The notes beneath the pieces are model-generated. The model searched no databases, was not told the origin of the DNA, and saw only the letters and a list, made by a program, of their open reading frames with translations. Below, piece by piece: positions 35,079 through 45,007 of a DNA stretch of 64,000 bases. Origin of the DNA: Viridibacillus arenosi (lineage in GTDB: Bacteria; Bacillota; Bacilli; Bacillales_A; Planococcaceae); NCBI RefSeq assembly GCF_001955655.1, contig NZ_MSPW01000002.1:1-64000 (forward strand), read 5' to 3'. A program made the position numbers and the translations under genes. The number at the start of each line of letters is the position of its first letter. The stretch's first letter is position 1.

Positions 35079-35876
35079 ATGTGGAAATGGGAAACGGATG
35101 GCCAAGCAAGAGCTGTCGCTGTAATTATACATAGTGCATACGAACATCATCGTCGTTATGCATGGTTAATCGAAAATTTAAGAACATCTGGTATTCATGT
35201 TATTTCAGGAGATTTACCTGGACATGGTGAAGAGAGTAGACATAAACGTGTGCATAGTGAAGAGTTTAAAAGTTACGAAACATTTGTTAAACAACTTATG
35301 CAAGCAGCTTTAACATATAACTTACCTGTATTTGTTGTGGGACATGGTTTAGGAGCTATATTAGGGATCCATGTTGTTGAAAAATTCAAATACGAATGTA
35401 CAGGTATTATAATAACATCACCTTGGATGCATTTAAAACACCAACCATCAAAGTTATCAAATGCTTTAACAGGTCTAAGTAAACTGACAGGCAATCTGAA
35501 AATCAATCACGAAATCAATATTAAACACTTAACGAGAAGCTATGAATTTTATAAAGAGGAAAAAGATGATATTTACTATAATGATGTCATAACTGTCAAT
35601 TGGTATCGTGAACTTCATGGTTTCATGAAGGGAATATCACAACAAACGGTATTTCCAAATATCCCGATTTTATTAATGACTGGTGGCAACGATAAAATAG
35701 CGGATGTATCGTATGGTAAAAAATGGCTTTCTCAACAAAGTTTATCAGAGTATCAGTATAAGGAATGGAAAGCCTGTTATCATGATTTGTTCCAAGAACC
35801 TGAACGCGAAGATATTTATGCTTATATGGAGAGCTTTATCTTTAATACATTAAAATCAGTTGGATACATCATTTAA
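35079..35876 (+). CDS. Alpha/beta-hydrolase-like protein (YtpA/lysophospholipase type) without catalytic Ser
   Basis: A 265-aa protein laid out like a monoacylglycerol lipase or lysophospholipase (Hydrolase_4): the DLPGHGES block, helical cap and late WKACYHDLFQEP with the catalytic His, plus an acid in MTGGNDKIADV. But the nucleophile elbow reads GHGLGA (residues 88-93) where the family has GHSMGG; codon GGT puts Gly90 at the Ser position. It is therefore probably not a normal serine hydrolase. GAGGTGAG lies upstream. B. subtilis YtpA, in the same region, makes the antibiotic bacilysocin precursor; this paralogue may have another role. Confidence 0.8.
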   Translation: MWKWETDGQARAVAVIIHSAYEHHRRYAWLIENLRTSGIHVISGDLPGHGEESRHKRVHSEEFKSYETFVKQLMQAALTYNLPVFVVGHGLGAILGIHVVEKFKYECTGIIITSPWMHLKHQPSKLSNALTGLSKLTGNLKINHEINIKHLTRSYEFYKEEKDDIYYNDVITVNWYRELHGFMKGISQQTVFPNIPILLMTGGNDKIADVSYGKKWLSQQSLSEYQYKEWKACYHDLFQEPEREDIYAYMESFIFNTLKSVGYII

Positions 35877-35882
35877 ATTTTA

Positions 35883-35912
35883 ACGGAATTTTACAAAATT
35901 CCGTCTTTTTTT
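35883..35912 (+). terminator. Terminator
   Basis: ACGGAATTTT and AAAATTCCGT around a 2-nt loop, followed by CTTTTTTTT. Confidence 0.88.
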
Positions 35913-36085
35913 ATTTGTAACCGATTTCAATTGTCATATAACACATAAGGGATATTCCAAACTTTATTGTTTTGATATATAATACATAACAATTGCTATT
36001 TCGATAGAATGAATTTTCCTTTATTAGAAACTGGCAATATATATTATTCATGGAATAACTTATTATGATCAATGGGGGACAATAG

Positions 36086-37540
36086 ATGGAAGCCATTATT
36101 ACCAGTGTTTATGAAATTTTATGGGGACCGTGGATGATCTACGGTATTCTACTTGTCGGATTATTATTTACTATATTAACAAAAGGTGTACAAGTCCGTT
36201 TATTGAAAGACATGTTTAAACAAATCTTCAGTGGGAAAGAATCTGAAGCAGGTGTATCATCTTTTCAAGCACTATCCATGGCACTATCTGGTCGTGTTGG
36301 GACAGGGAATATTGCAGGTACTGCTACTGCAATTGCATTTGGTGGACCGGGTGCAATTTTCTGGATGTGGGTAATAGCCTTCATCGGATCTGCAACCGCT
36401 TATGTAGAATCAACTTTAGCACAAATATATAAAGAGAAAAGAAATGGTGTTTATCGTGGTGGTCCTGCATTTTATATAGAGAAAAGTACAGGGAAGCGTT
36501 GGTTAGGAATGATTTTTGCGGTAGCAGCAGTTGTAGCAATGTCATTTTTACAACCAACTGTGCAGTCAAATGCTATTGCTGACTCGATGTATACTGCATT
36601 TGGTATAGAACACTGGATTTCAGGTTTAGTCGTTTGTGTTATTTTGGGTGCTATTATTTTAGGTGGCGTAAAACGTATAGCTTCAGTAGCTTCTTTTATC
36701 GTACCGTTTATGGCACTAGGGTATCTTCTTGTTGCAGCCATTATTATTGTTATTAATATTGAGAAGGTACCTGAAGTACTTTCTTTAATAATTCGAAGTG
36801 CGTTTGGTCTAGATTCTACTTTTGGTGGGATGATAGGTGCTGCAATAGCATGGGGAGTAAAACGTGGTGTTTATGCAAGTGAAGCTGGACAAGGTACAGG
36901 GCCTCACCCAGCTGCTGCTGCTGAAATATCTCACCCAGTAAAACAAGGTCTAGTACAGACGGCTTCTGTATACTTAGCTGTATTTTTAGTTTGTACTGCA
37001 ACAGCATTTATGATTCTATTCTCAGGTATGTATAATGTCCAATTAGATGATGGTAAAGGTGAATATTTAGTTGAAAATGCCCCAGGGGTTATCGCAGGGA
37101 CAGCCTATACGCAAGCAGCTGTAGATAGTGCATTCCCTGGTGCTGGAGTAGGCTCGGGCTTTGTTGCCATTGCATTATTCTTCTTTGCTTTTACAACGAC
37201 AATGGCTTATTATTACATTGCTGAAACGAATATTGCTTATATGTTTGAAGGGAAGCGGCAGAAAGTCGGCATACGCATCGTGCAAATTATTATTCTTGCT
37301 ACTACTTTCTATGGTGCCGTTCGAACATCGGATTTAGCTTGGGTTTTAGGTGACATTGGTCTTGGTCTAATGGTTTGGGTCAATATCATAGCACTATTGT
37401 TCTTGGTGAAACCGTCTATAATAGCATTAAAAGATTATGAAGAGCAGAAAAAGCAGGGAATCGATCCTCAATTTGATCCCGTTAAATTAGGTATTAAAAA
37501 TGCTGAGTTTTGGGAACAAAGAAATAAAGAAAGAAAATAA
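36086..37540 (+). CDS. Sodium:alanine/glycine symporter (AGCS family)
   Basis: An integral membrane carrier of 484 aa with about ten hydrophobic segments. The AGCS signature is present: FQALSMALSGRVGTGNIAGTATAIAFGG (slightly unusual: the family more often has SAxxGTGN), then GVKRGVYASEAGQGTGPHPAAAAE. It imports alanine or glycine with sodium, as AlsT and related proteins do. A GGGGGA site precedes the ATG. The gene is monocistronic between terminators. Confidence 0.92.
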   Translation: MEAIITSVYEILWGPWMIYGILLVGLLFTILTKGVQVRLLKDMFKQIFSGKESEAGVSSFQALSMALSGRVGTGNIAGTATAIAFGGPGAIFWMWVIAFIGSATAYVESTLAQIYKEKRNGVYRGGPAFYIEKSTGKRWLGMIFAVAAVVAMSFLQPTVQSNAIADSMYTAFGIEHWISGLVVCVILGAIILGGVKRIASVASFIVPFMALGYLLVAAIIIVINIEKVPEVLSLIIRSAFGLDSTFGGMIGAAIAWGVKRGVYASEAGQGTGPHPAAAAEISHPVKQGLVQTASVYLAVFLVCTATAFMILFSGMYNVQLDDGKGEYLVENAPGVIAGTAYTQAAVDSAFPGAGVGSGFVAIALFFFAFTTTMAYYYIAETNIAYMFEGKRQKVGIRIVQIIILATTFYGAVRTSDLAWVLGDIGLGLMVWVNIIALLFLVKPSIIALKDYEEQKKQGIDPQFDPVKLGIKNAEFWEQRNKERK

Positions 37541-37624
37541 GAGTTTAACTGATATCTGACTCGATTTGTCCGATAATGAAATTATGTATGCATATAAAAA
37601 TGTCAAAGTTTTATAATATAGTAG

Positions 37625-37667
37625 AGCGTCTCTTAGTCTGACAACGACTTAAGAGGCGCTTTTTTAG
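37625..37667 (+). terminator. Terminator after AGCS gene
   Basis: AGCGTCTCTTA pairs with TTAAGAGGCGCT (with G-U), followed by six T. A second, weaker hairpin with AAAAAG/CTTTTT arms follows at 37681-37720. Confidence 0.8.
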
Positions 37668-37771
37668 GTTTACATACAATAAAAAGCACTAAAGGTACCT
37701 CAAATGCCCTTAGTACTTTTTATTGGTGTTATTTTATAAGATTCGGTAATCTTTAGCTAGGAGGCGATTTT

Positions 37772-38773
37772 TTGGACATTCGATTAAGTATATTAGACCA
37801 GTCACCCATTTCTGAAGGTTCCAATGCTGTCGAGGCATTGCGACAAACAACTGTTTTAGCGCAAAAGGCTGAAGAATGGGGATATTCAAGATTCTGGGTT
37901 TCAGAACATCATGATACAACAACTTTAGCGGGTTCATCGCCTGAAATATTAATATCTCATTTAGCGTCAGTAACTAAGAGCATTCGCATTGGATCAGGTG
38001 GTGTAATGCTACCACATTACTCAGCGTATAAAGTTGCAGAGAATTTTAAGTTATTAGAAGCCTTATACCCAGGGCGTATAGATGCAGGGATGGGAAGAGC
38101 ACCAGGTGGAATGCCACGTGCAACTCATGCTTTACATGATGGGAATTTTCGTGATGTCAATCAGTTCCCTAATCAGATTGATGATTTACTTATGTATTTG
38201 CATGATGCAGTACCAGAAGGTCATCAATTCCAAGGCTTAAAAGCAACACCAGTGACCAATAGTGCTCCACCTGTTTGGATGCTTGGTTCAAGCGCTAATT
38301 CAGCATTTTTAGCTGCGGAAAAAGGATTACCATATATGTTCGCTCAATTTATTAATGGTGATGGTGGCCCATCATATGCTAAGTCATATAGAGATCGCTT
38401 TAAACCATCTCAATATTTGCAACAGCCTAAGCAAGCAGTTGCCGTCTTTGTTGTTTGTGCAGAGACTGAAGAAGTTGCTAAGCGAATTGCATCATCAAAG
38501 GAACTGACTATGCTACGTTTAGTACAAGGGAAGCCATCAGCTGGAACACCATCTATTGAAACAGCTATGAATTATCCATATACCATTTATGATTTGCAAA
38601 GTATTGAAGAATTCCGTAAAAGATTAGTAGTAGGAAATCCTCAACAAGTAAAAGAGCAGATTGAAAATTTAGCAGAAGTATACCAAGCTGAGGAAGTGAT
38701 GCTTGTAACGATTGCTTATAATTTTGAAGACAAATTAAAGTCCTTTGAACTAATCGCAAAGGAAATACTATAA
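37772..38773 (+). CDS. LLM-class flavin-dependent oxidoreductase (luciferase-like)
   Basis: A TIM-barrel flavin monooxygenase-like protein of 333 aa: LSILDQSPISEG at the start, FWVSEHHDTTTLAGSSPEIL, SVTKSIRIGSGGVMLPHYS, DAGMGRAPGG and APPVWMLGSSANSAFLAA are typical of the group often called MsnO8 or YddN-like. The start codon is TTG (37772), with CTAGGAGG 8 nt upstream. Substrate unknown. Flanked by terminators on both sides. Confidence 0.9.
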   Translation: MDIRLSILDQSPISEGSNAVEALRQTTVLAQKAEEWGYSRFWVSEHHDTTTLAGSSPEILISHLASVTKSIRIGSGGVMLPHYSAYKVAENFKLLEALYPGRIDAGMGRAPGGMPRATHALHDGNFRDVNQFPNQIDDLLMYLHDAVPEGHQFQGLKATPVTNSAPPVWMLGSSANSAFLAAEKGLPYMFAQFINGDGGPSYAKSYRDRFKPSQYLQQPKQAVAVFVVCAETEEVAKRIASSKELTMLRLVQGKPSAGTPSIETAMNYPYTIYDLQSIEEFRKRLVVGNPQQVKEQIENLAEVYQAEEVMLVTIAYNFEDKLKSFELIAKEIL

Positions 38774-38820
38774 AAATAACCTCTACTTAGCAAATTTAGC
38801 TATGTAGAGGTTATTTATTT
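38772..38820. terminator. Bidirectional terminator
   Basis: AAATAACCTCTAC and GTAGAGGTTATTT form a 13-bp stem between convergent genes. Confidence 0.9.
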
Positions 38821-39359
38821 TAATTAGAAATTTTATCAGGTTTATTAGATGTGTGATTGCTATATTGTGAAAGTGCTTCTTCTTCTATCGGAATACGTAT
38901 AAGCATCATGCCATAATTAAGTAATGTAAAAATAATAGCAGTAAAATATGCCTGGAAAATAAGTGGTATAATGGCGATTTCAAGAGCGACAATTGCGTAA
39001 TTAGGATGTGGCATCCATTTATACGGCCCTTGCTTTACTAGTTTAGCTCCGGGTAAAATAATGATTTTTGTATTCCAAAAACGACCAAGTGATTGAATAG
39101 CCCAAACACGTGCAAATTGAAGAGTTATGAAGGCTATTAGTAGATATGGCCAAAGTGGGCTCAGTGTAGGTTTAAGCCATAAGTATTCAAAAAGTAGGCT
39201 GCATAAAAAGAGCGTATGCATTATCACCATGAGTGGGTAGTGTCCCTGACCAGCCTCAATAGCTCCCTGTGTTTTTTGGTAGCGCTCATTTGATCGTGCA
39301 ACCATTAATTCACCTAAGCGCTGTAAACAAATTAGTATGAAGACGATAGAAAACAGCAA
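38820..39359 (-). CDS. bpsB: Isoprenylcysteine methyltransferase-like protein BpsB (YpbQ)
   Basis: A small membrane methyltransferase of the ICMT family, with about four hydrophobic segments and the C-terminal SAM-binding pattern GPYKWMPHPNYAIVALE and later RIPIEEEAL. In B. subtilis BpsB methylates the alkylpyrones made by BpsA. The frame can begin at a GTG at 39395, inside bpsA. The TTG at 39359, just after the bpsA stop and 10 nt after GGAAG, gives an N-terminus like YpbQ (LLFSIVFILICLQRLGEL) and is my choice. The two genes are plainly coupled. Confidence 0.85.
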   Translation of the reverse strand: MLFSIVFILICLQRLGELMVARSNERYQKTQGAIEAGQGHYPLMVIMHTLFLCSLLFEYLWLKPTLSPLWPYLLIAFITLQFARVWAIQSLGRFWNTKIIILPGAKLVKQGPYKWMPHPNYAIVALEIAIIPLIFQAYFTAIIFTLLNYGMMLIRIPIEEEALSQYSNHTSNKPDKISN

Positions 39360-39363
39360 TTCA

Positions 39364-40431
39364 TCACTTCCATTCCAAGAGTAATAGTTCACCACTAAAA
39401 CCAGGTCCTAAAGCAGCCATTAAGCCAACATCTCCTTTATTAGCATACTCTGTCATTGTTTTTTCTAATACATATAAAACAGTTGGAGAAGACATATTGC
39501 CATGATCTTGTAATACGGTTTTACTTGGTATAAGCAATTGCGAATCTATTCGTAGAGCTGTTTCATAAGCAGCCAATACTTTCTTTCCGCCCGGATGTGC
39601 TACAAAATGATTGATGTTCGAAAGCCCTATTTTGTTAGCTTTTAAAAATTCTTCTACAAAAGGGGCTAGCCAATTTTCGATAACACTAGGAATACTTTTG
39701 GCGAATATGACATGAAAGCCTGTATTTTCAACAGCCCATCCCATGACATCCTCTGAGTTCGGAAGCCATTTGGAAGCAGTAGCTTTAATAGCGGGTAGTG
39801 GCTGGCGAGATGATGCCATGACAGCATCCCCACAAACGAGCGCACAAGCGACACCATCTCCGAAAAGCGACGTGCCTATAAGGTTACTTTTAGTTAAATC
39901 ATTCGCTTGGAAAGTAAGACTACAAAGCTCCACACATAGTACTAAAACTTTTGAAGCAGGGTGGGCAATACAGTAATCATTAGCCCGACTAATTCCTGCG
40001 GCACCACCTCCACAACCTAGTCCCCAAATAGGAATCCGTACAACATGTTCAGAAAAAGGGAGTTTGTTCATAATTCGAGCATCAATACTTGGTGTGGAAA
40101 TGCCTGTACTAGAGATGAATACAATGGCATCAATATCCTTCGTACTCACACCTCCAGCCTTTTCTAAACAGCGCTCAATAGCAGTAACGCCAAAAGAGAC
40201 AGCGTATTCAATGTATAGCCGGTTACGTTCGGCGAAATCGTGGTCTTGTTTATACCAATCAATTGGCATAGTAAGATGGCGATTAAGAATTTCACCATTT
40301 TCAAAAACACGTAAATAGCGTTCCAGTTGAGTTATTTTTTTTGAAAAAAGAGTGCGAACAAAATGTTCAGCCTGAGTTTGTACTAATGTAAAGGGTGGAT
40401 TATATGTACTAACTGCATGAATTTTTGGCAT
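39364..40431 (-). CDS. bpsA: Type III polyketide synthase BpsA (chalcone synthase-like)
   Basis: Condenses fatty-acyl-CoA starters with malonyl-CoA to alkylpyrones or alkylresorcinols, 355 aa. The catalytic triad is complete: Cys in GLGCGGGAAG, His in HFVAHPGGKKVL and Asn in QDHGNMSSPTV. AAGGAG precedes the ATG at 40431. It is followed by bpsB, the usual pair in Bacillus. Products are presumed membrane-associated polyketides. Confidence 0.95.
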   Translation of the reverse strand: MPKIHAVSTYNPPFTLVQTQAEHFVRTLFSKKITQLERYLRVFENGEILNRHLTMPIDWYKQDHDFAERNRLYIEYAVSFGVTAIERCLEKAGGVSTKDIDAIVFISSTGISTPSIDARIMNKLPFSEHVVRIPIWGLGCGGGAAGISRANDYCIAHPASKVLVLCVELCSLTFQANDLTKSNLIGTSLFGDGVACALVCGDAVMASSRQPLPAIKATASKWLPNSEDVMGWAVENTGFHVIFAKSIPSVIENWLAPFVEEFLKANKIGLSNINHFVAHPGGKKVLAAYETALRIDSQLLIPSKTVLQDHGNMSSPTVLYVLEKTMTEYANKGDVGLMAALGPGFSGELLLLEWK

Positions 40432-40525
40432 ACTGATTCTCCTTATAAAAATAGAATATTATCAGTATCACTATGTGCAATGGCTTTTATTCATGTATTT
40501 TTTGTAGGTAATAAGGTGGAAGGTA

Positions 40526-40572
40526 TAAAAAAGACTTCCATCACCTTTATAAACGGTAATAGAAGTCTTGTA
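40526..40572 (-). terminator. Terminator after ytqB
   Basis: AAGACTTC (40531-40538) and GAAGTCTT (40562-40569) are the stem arms; on the minus strand TTTTTTA follows. Confidence 0.8.
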
Positions 40573-40586
40573 TTGTAGTAAATAGT

Positions 40587-41159
40587 TTATGGTAGGTCCT
40601 TCATTTTCTCTAGAGCAATGATAAAAGGAGGATCATTTTTTTGGTTGATAAATTCATAACGTAAAACATGAACATATTTCTGTGGTAAGTCACTAACATA
40701 AGCTAATAATTTATCGCGTTCATCCTTGCCACCTTCATGCCCATGGTAAACAACGAGAATAATCATACCGCCCACATGTAATAGGTCTAGTAAGTCAGAG
40801 ACTGCTTCGATTGTTGTGCCAGGCTTTGTGACAATTGAGTGCTCACTGCCAGGTAAATAACCGAGATTGAAAATAGCTGCTTTAATAGGCTCTGATACAT
40901 ATTTTTTAACGTTTTGATGACCATCTAAAATAACAGTAGCTTGCTTGTCTAATTGGTTCTCCGCCAGACGTAACTTTGTTGCTTCAACTGCTTGCTGCTG
41001 CACATCGAAAGCATAGACATGCCCTTTAGAGCCTACAAGCTCTGCTAGAAAGGCTGTATCATGTCCATTGCCGGCTGTCGCATCAACCACAGAATCACCA
41101 GCTACTACTGTATCTGCTAGTAAAGCTTTTGTGTATTGTAATACGCGCTGCAGCTTCAT
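40587..41159 (-). CDS. mnmM: tRNA methyltransferase MnmM (YtqB)
   Basis: A class I SAM-dependent methyltransferase of 190 aa. VVDATAGNGHDTAFLAE is the SAM-binding loop, VYAFDVQQQAV the ribose-binding acidic loop, and IFNLGYLPGSEHSIVT the YtqB hallmark. B. subtilis YtqB was recently assigned to the last methylation of mnm5(s2)U34 in tRNA wobble positions. The start codon overlaps the ytqA stop by 4 nt (ATGA), so the two modification genes are cotranslated. Confidence 0.92.
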   Translation of the reverse strand: MKLQRVLQYTKALLADTVVAGDSVVDATAGNGHDTAFLAELVGSKGHVYAFDVQQQAVEATKLRLAENQLDKQATVILDGHQNVKKYVSEPIKAAIFNLGYLPGSEHSIVTKPGTTIEAVSDLLDLLHVGGMIILVVYHGHEGGKDERDKLLAYVSDLPQKYVHVLRYEFINQKNDPPFIIALEKMKDLP

Positions 41160-42115
41160 TTAGTTGATACTTCCGCATGGTAATACTTCCCTTGCCAGCT
41201 ACCTCGTCTTTCAAGTTCAGCATCAATACCATTTAAAACTTCCCACTTGTTAACACTCCACATTGGTCCAATCATTAAGTCGATAGGTCCATCACCTGTT
41301 ATTCGGTGTACGATCATTTCAGGAGGGATGATTTCTAGTTGGTCAGCTACCAGCTTGATATATTCATCCTTATCTAGAAATTCAAGAATGCCTTTTTCAT
41401 ATTGTTTAACCATCGGTGTACCTTTTAATAAATGAAGTAGATGAATCTTAATCCCTTGTACGTCAAGATTAGCGACAGCTCGTGCAGTCTCCATCATCAT
41501 TTCATTTGTTTCAAGAGGTAAGCCGTTAATGATATGACTACATACTCGTATATTGTGCTTGCGTAATTTTTCGACGCCTTCAACATAAGTCGCGAAATCA
41601 TGTGCACGGTTAATCATTGTTGCTGTTTTTTCATGGACAGTTTGTAAACCTAGCTCTACCCATAAATAAGTTCTTTCGTTAAGTTCAGCTAAATATTCAA
41701 CAACGTCGTCAGGCAAGCAATCAGGTCGGGTAGCAATACTAATACCCATAACACCTTCTTGAGCTAATGCCGCCTCAAATTTCTCTTTTAAGATTGGTAA
41801 TGGGGCATGTGTATTTGTATACGCTTGAAAATAGGCCATCGTTTTGCCGTTTTTCCATTTTTGCTCCATTTTATGTTTGATTTTTTCGAATTGAACTGGA
41901 ATTGGATCTACTCGATCACCAGCAAAGTCACCTGAGCCGGCTGCACTACAAAATGTACACCCGCCAAAAGCTACAGTACCATCACGGTTTGGACAGTCAA
42001 AACCAGCATCCAAAGCTACTTTATATACTTTGTGACCAAACTCATCACGTAAATATCGATTCCATGTATAATAACGTTTCCCATCAGAAGGGAACGGAAA
42101 TAAATTTTCAGTCAT
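41156..42115 (-). CDS. ytqA: Radical SAM protein YtqA (MnmL)
   Basis: A 319-aa radical SAM enzyme of the TIGR01212 type. The iron-sulfur cluster Cys lie in GFDCPNRDG and GGCTFCSAAG (C...CxxC). Further family marks are YFQAYTNTHAP, GISIATRPDCLPDDVV and WVELGLQTVHE. Together with ytqB it is thought to work in wobble-uridine modification of tRNA in Gram-positives. GAGGAGTG precedes the ATG at 42115. Confidence 0.92.
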   Translation of the reverse strand: MTENLFPFPSDGKRYYTWNRYLRDEFGHKVYKVALDAGFDCPNRDGTVAFGGCTFCSAAGSGDFAGDRVDPIPVQFEKIKHKMEQKWKNGKTMAYFQAYTNTHAPLPILKEKFEAALAQEGVMGISIATRPDCLPDDVVEYLAELNERTYLWVELGLQTVHEKTATMINRAHDFATYVEGVEKLRKHNIRVCSHIINGLPLETNEMMMETARAVANLDVQGIKIHLLHLLKGTPMVKQYEKGILEFLDKDEYIKLVADQLEIIPPEMIVHRITGDGPIDLMIGPMWSVNKWEVLNGIDAELERRGSWQGKYYHAEVSTK

Positions 42116-42280
42116 GCGTTTTCACTCCTCTAACGAACTATTTTAACATGGGAATGGCCTATTCATCGAATCATTTTGTTTGAAGTGAAAAAAATTAATA
42201 GAAAAAAGCTTAATGGGGTTGTTGAAACAGTGGAAATGAAATAAGATTATTTAGTTATACGAAACAATGGGGGTAAGGGG

Positions 42281-43459
42281 ATGCCGAAAAGTGTCTGGCT
42301 TTTAATAATTGGTATGCTTGTAAATGTTACAGGTAGTTCATTTTTATGGCCTTTAAATACAATTTATATGCATGATCATCTAGGCCAATCACTTTCTGTA
42401 GCGGGGCTTGTGTTAATGGCAAATGCTGCTGCAGGTGTTGTTGGTAACTTACTAGGTGGTTATTTATTTGACCGTTATGGCGGCTATAAGGCGATAATGT
42501 TCGGAATTATCGTGACAATTTTAGGTCTAATCTGTTTAACGATTTGGCATGGATGGCCACATTACGTGTGGTTTTTAACGCTAATCGGTTTTAGTGGTGG
42601 GGTAGTATTCCCAAGTATGTTCGCAATGGTAGGTACTGCTTGGCCTGAAGGAGGGCGACGTGGATTTAACGCCATTTACTTAGCTCAAAACTTAGGTGTA
42701 GCGATTGGTCCCGCTCTTGCAGGAGTTGTAGCGTCGTATAGCTTTGACTATTTATTTAGTGCGAATTTACTAATGTACGTAGTGTTCTTTTTCATTGCCT
42801 TTTTTGGTTTCAGGTCCATGGGTGAACAATCAATGGGGCCAACATCTGTTGTGAGTGAAAGTAAGCGTGTGAAGGATAAATCCTCTTTTATCGCACTATT
42901 AATAATATCATCAGGTTTCCTATTCAGTTGGATTGCCTATTCACAATGGACGACAACAATTTCATCGTATACACAAGATTTAGGTATTTCATTGAAGCAA
43001 TATAGTTTGCTTTGGACTGTAAATGGTTTACTGATTGTAATTGGGCAACCACTGATTAATCCGATTGTAAAAAAATTGGAACATCTTATGAAAGCGCAAC
43101 TAGTGTTAGGGATTTCCATCTACATCGTATCTTTTATTGTAGTGAGCTTTGCAGAATCATTCCAAATGTTCATGGTCGCAATTATCATTTTGACTTTTGG
43201 TGAAATGTTCGTATGGCCAGCAATTCCTACAATTGCTAGTACGTTAGCGCCCAAAGGACGAGATGGATTTTATCAAGGTGTTGTAAATAGTGCTGCAATG
43301 ATAGGACGAATGGTCGGCCCATTTATAGGTGGTGTGCTGGCTGATCAATTAGGGATGCATATTATGTTCATTGTTTTAACAATTTTCCTTGCGATTGCTA
43401 TAGTACCTTACGTCATGTATGATCGACCACTAAAAGAGAAAAAAACTGAGAGTCTTTGA
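42281..43459 (+). CDS. MFS transporter
   Basis: A 392-aa major facilitator protein with about 12 hydrophobic segments. Motif A-like GGYLFDRYGGYKAIMFG lies between helices 2 and 3, and a second, GGVLADQLGMHIM, in the C-terminal half. It resembles Bacillus YttB-type putative exporters. A GGGGG site stands before the ATG. The substrate is unknown. It is monocistronic with a clear terminator. Confidence 0.85.
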   Translation: MPKSVWLLIIGMLVNVTGSSFLWPLNTIYMHDHLGQSLSVAGLVLMANAAAGVVGNLLGGYLFDRYGGYKAIMFGIIVTILGLICLTIWHGWPHYVWFLTLIGFSGGVVFPSMFAMVGTAWPEGGRRGFNAIYLAQNLGVAIGPALAGVVASYSFDYLFSANLLMYVVFFFIAFFGFRSMGEQSMGPTSVVSESKRVKDKSSFIALLIISSGFLFSWIAYSQWTTTISSYTQDLGISLKQYSLLWTVNGLLIVIGQPLINPIVKKLEHLMKAQLVLGISIYIVSFIVVSFAESFQMFMVAIIILTFGEMFVWPAIPTIASTLAPKGRDGFYQGVVNSAAMIGRMVGPFIGGVLADQLGMHIMFIVLTIFLAIAIVPYVMYDRPLKEKKTESL

Positions 43460-43477
43460 GATTCTCAGTTTTTTTAT
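43441..43477 (+). terminator. Terminator after MFS gene
   Basis: AAACTGAG (43443-43450) and CTCAGTTT (43464-43471), extended by inner pairs, then a run of T. Confidence 0.88.
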
Positions 43478-43587
43478 TTACATAAAATACTACAAAAATA
43501 TATATTTCTGCTAGAATTTGAATATTTATTACTTGTTTGAGAAAATGAAAGAGGGAGAAATTTTAAGTGAAGAAAGGGGTAGTGAAG

Positions 43588-44277
43588 ATGAAGCCTATTT
43601 ATACTTCTGCAAATGAAGCGATTGCTGATATTCAAGATGGTATGACACTTATGGTGGGTGGGTTTGGCTTAGTTGGTATTCCAGAGCAACTCATTCTAGC
43701 TTTAGTTGAAAAAGAAGTGAAAGACTTAACAATCATTTCTAACAATTGTGGCATTGATGATTGGGGACTTGGATTACTGCTACATAAAAAACAAATAAAG
43801 AAAATGATCGGTTCTTATGTAGGAGAGAATAAGGAATTCGAGCGTCAGGTACTATCTGGTGAAATTGAGATAGAACTGACACCACAAGGCACACTAGCCG
43901 AGAAAATTCGTGCTGGTGGAGCAGGGATTCCAGCATTTTATACACCTGCGGGAGTGGGGACTCCTATTGCAGAAGGGAAGGAAACACGCATATTCGATGG
44001 TAAGGAATATGTCTTAGAAGAAGCCTTACGTGCAGACTTTTCATTAATAAGAGCAGCTAAGGCAGATCGTTTTGGTAATTTAATTTATAACAAAACAGCA
44101 CAAAACTTTAATCCAATCATGGCTGCGGCAGGACTTTTTACGATTGCAGAAATAGAGGAATTAGTGGAGCCGGGGGATATTGACCCGAACCAAGTTCAGA
44201 CGCCGAGCATTTACGTACAAGGCCTAGTTCAGGCGAAGCAGGAAAAAAGAATTGAACGCTTAATGATTCGTTCTTAA
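43588..44277 (+). CDS. scoA: 3-oxoacid CoA-transferase subunit A
   Basis: Alpha subunit (229 aa from here) of succinyl-CoA:3-ketoacid CoA-transferase, which moves CoA from succinyl-CoA to acetoacetate. Signature [22 protein letters not shown] near the N-terminus and [25 protein letters not shown] in the middle. ATG 43588 (AAAGGGG upstream) suits the usual N-terminus; an in-frame GTG at 43567 also has a possible site (GAGGGAG). The beta subunit follows 19 nt later. Confidence 0.94.
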   Translation: MKPIYTSANEAIADIQDGMTLMVGGFGLVGIPEQLILALVEKEVKDLTIISNNCGIDDWGLGLLLHKKQIKKMIGSYVGENKEFERQVLSGEIEIELTPQGTLAEKIRAGGAGIPAFYTPAGVGTPIAEGKETRIFDGKEYVLEEALRADFSLIRAAKADRFGNLIYNKTAQNFNPIMAAAGLFTIAEIEELVEPGDIDPNQVQTPSIYVQGLVQAKQEKRIERLMIRS

Positions 44278-44296
44278 AGAAAGGGGACTTTGAGAT

Positions 44297-44953
44297 ATGA
44301 ATGTAAGAGAAATAATAGCACGTCGTGCGGAGCAGGAAATTGCTGACGGGAATTATGTCAATTTAGGAATTGGTATGCCAACATTAGTGGCTAATTATAT
44401 AGCTCCAAATAAACAAGTAATTTTACAATCAGAAAATGGATTATTAGGAATTGGGCCATATCCAACAAAGGATGAGGTAGATCCTGATTTGATAAATGCA
44501 GGGAAAGAAACGGTAACAACTATTCCTGGCTCTGCTTTTTTTAGCAATGCTGAATCATTTGCTATGATCCGCGGAGGGCATATTGATGTAGCCATTTTAG
44601 GTGGAATGGAAGTATCTGAAACAGGTGACTTAGCTAATTGGATGATTCCAGGTAAAATGATTAAAGGTATGGGCGGAGCAATGGACTTAGTACATGGCGC
44701 GAAGAAAATTATCGTAATAATGGAGCATGTAGCAAAGGATGGCTCTGCTAAGATTAAAAAGACTTGTGAGCTACCGTTAACAGGAAAGTCCGTTGTCGAC
44801 AAAATCATTACTGATCGAGCTGTCATTGATGTAACACCTACAGGACTGGTATTAAGAGAAGTATTTGAAGGGTATACAGTAGAAGAAGTTGTTGCGGCTA
44901 CTGGGGCCAATCTAAATATTGAAAATGTTCAGGAAAATGTAGTAGTAAGATAA
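44297..44953 (+). CDS. scoB: 3-oxoacid CoA-transferase subunit B
   Basis: Beta subunit, 218 aa. The catalytic Glu lies in the motif [12 protein letters not shown]. Further marks are [51 protein letters not shown] and the last third with [24 protein letters not shown] stands before the ATG. With scoA it completes a heteromeric enzyme for ketone-body or acetoacetate use, possibly fed by the acyl-CoA catabolism genes further on. Confidence 0.95.
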   Translation: MNVREIIARRAEQEIADGNYVNLGIGMPTLVANYIAPNKQVILQSENGLLGIGPYPTKDEVDPDLINAGKETVTTIPGSAFFSNAESFAMIRGGHIDVAILGGMEVSETGDLANWMIPGKMIKGMGGAMDLVHGAKKIIVIMEHVAKDGSAKIKKTCELPLTGKSVVDKIITDRAVIDVTPTGLVLREVFEGYTVEEVVAATGANLNIENVQENVVVR

Positions 44954-44965
44954 GTATATTCTAAA

Positions 44966-45007
44966 TAAAAAAGAAAGGCATAAGTAGGGTATGCCTTTCT
45001 TTTTTTA
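44966..45007 (+). terminator. Terminator of scoAB
   Basis: AGAAAGGCATA and TATGCCTTTCT around a 7-nt loop, then a run of T. Confidence 0.92.

Noticed and set aside
37681-37720. Second hairpin after the AGCS gene as a regulatory RNA
   Set aside because: Simple A/T-flanked stem near a strong terminator; no conserved RNA core visible.
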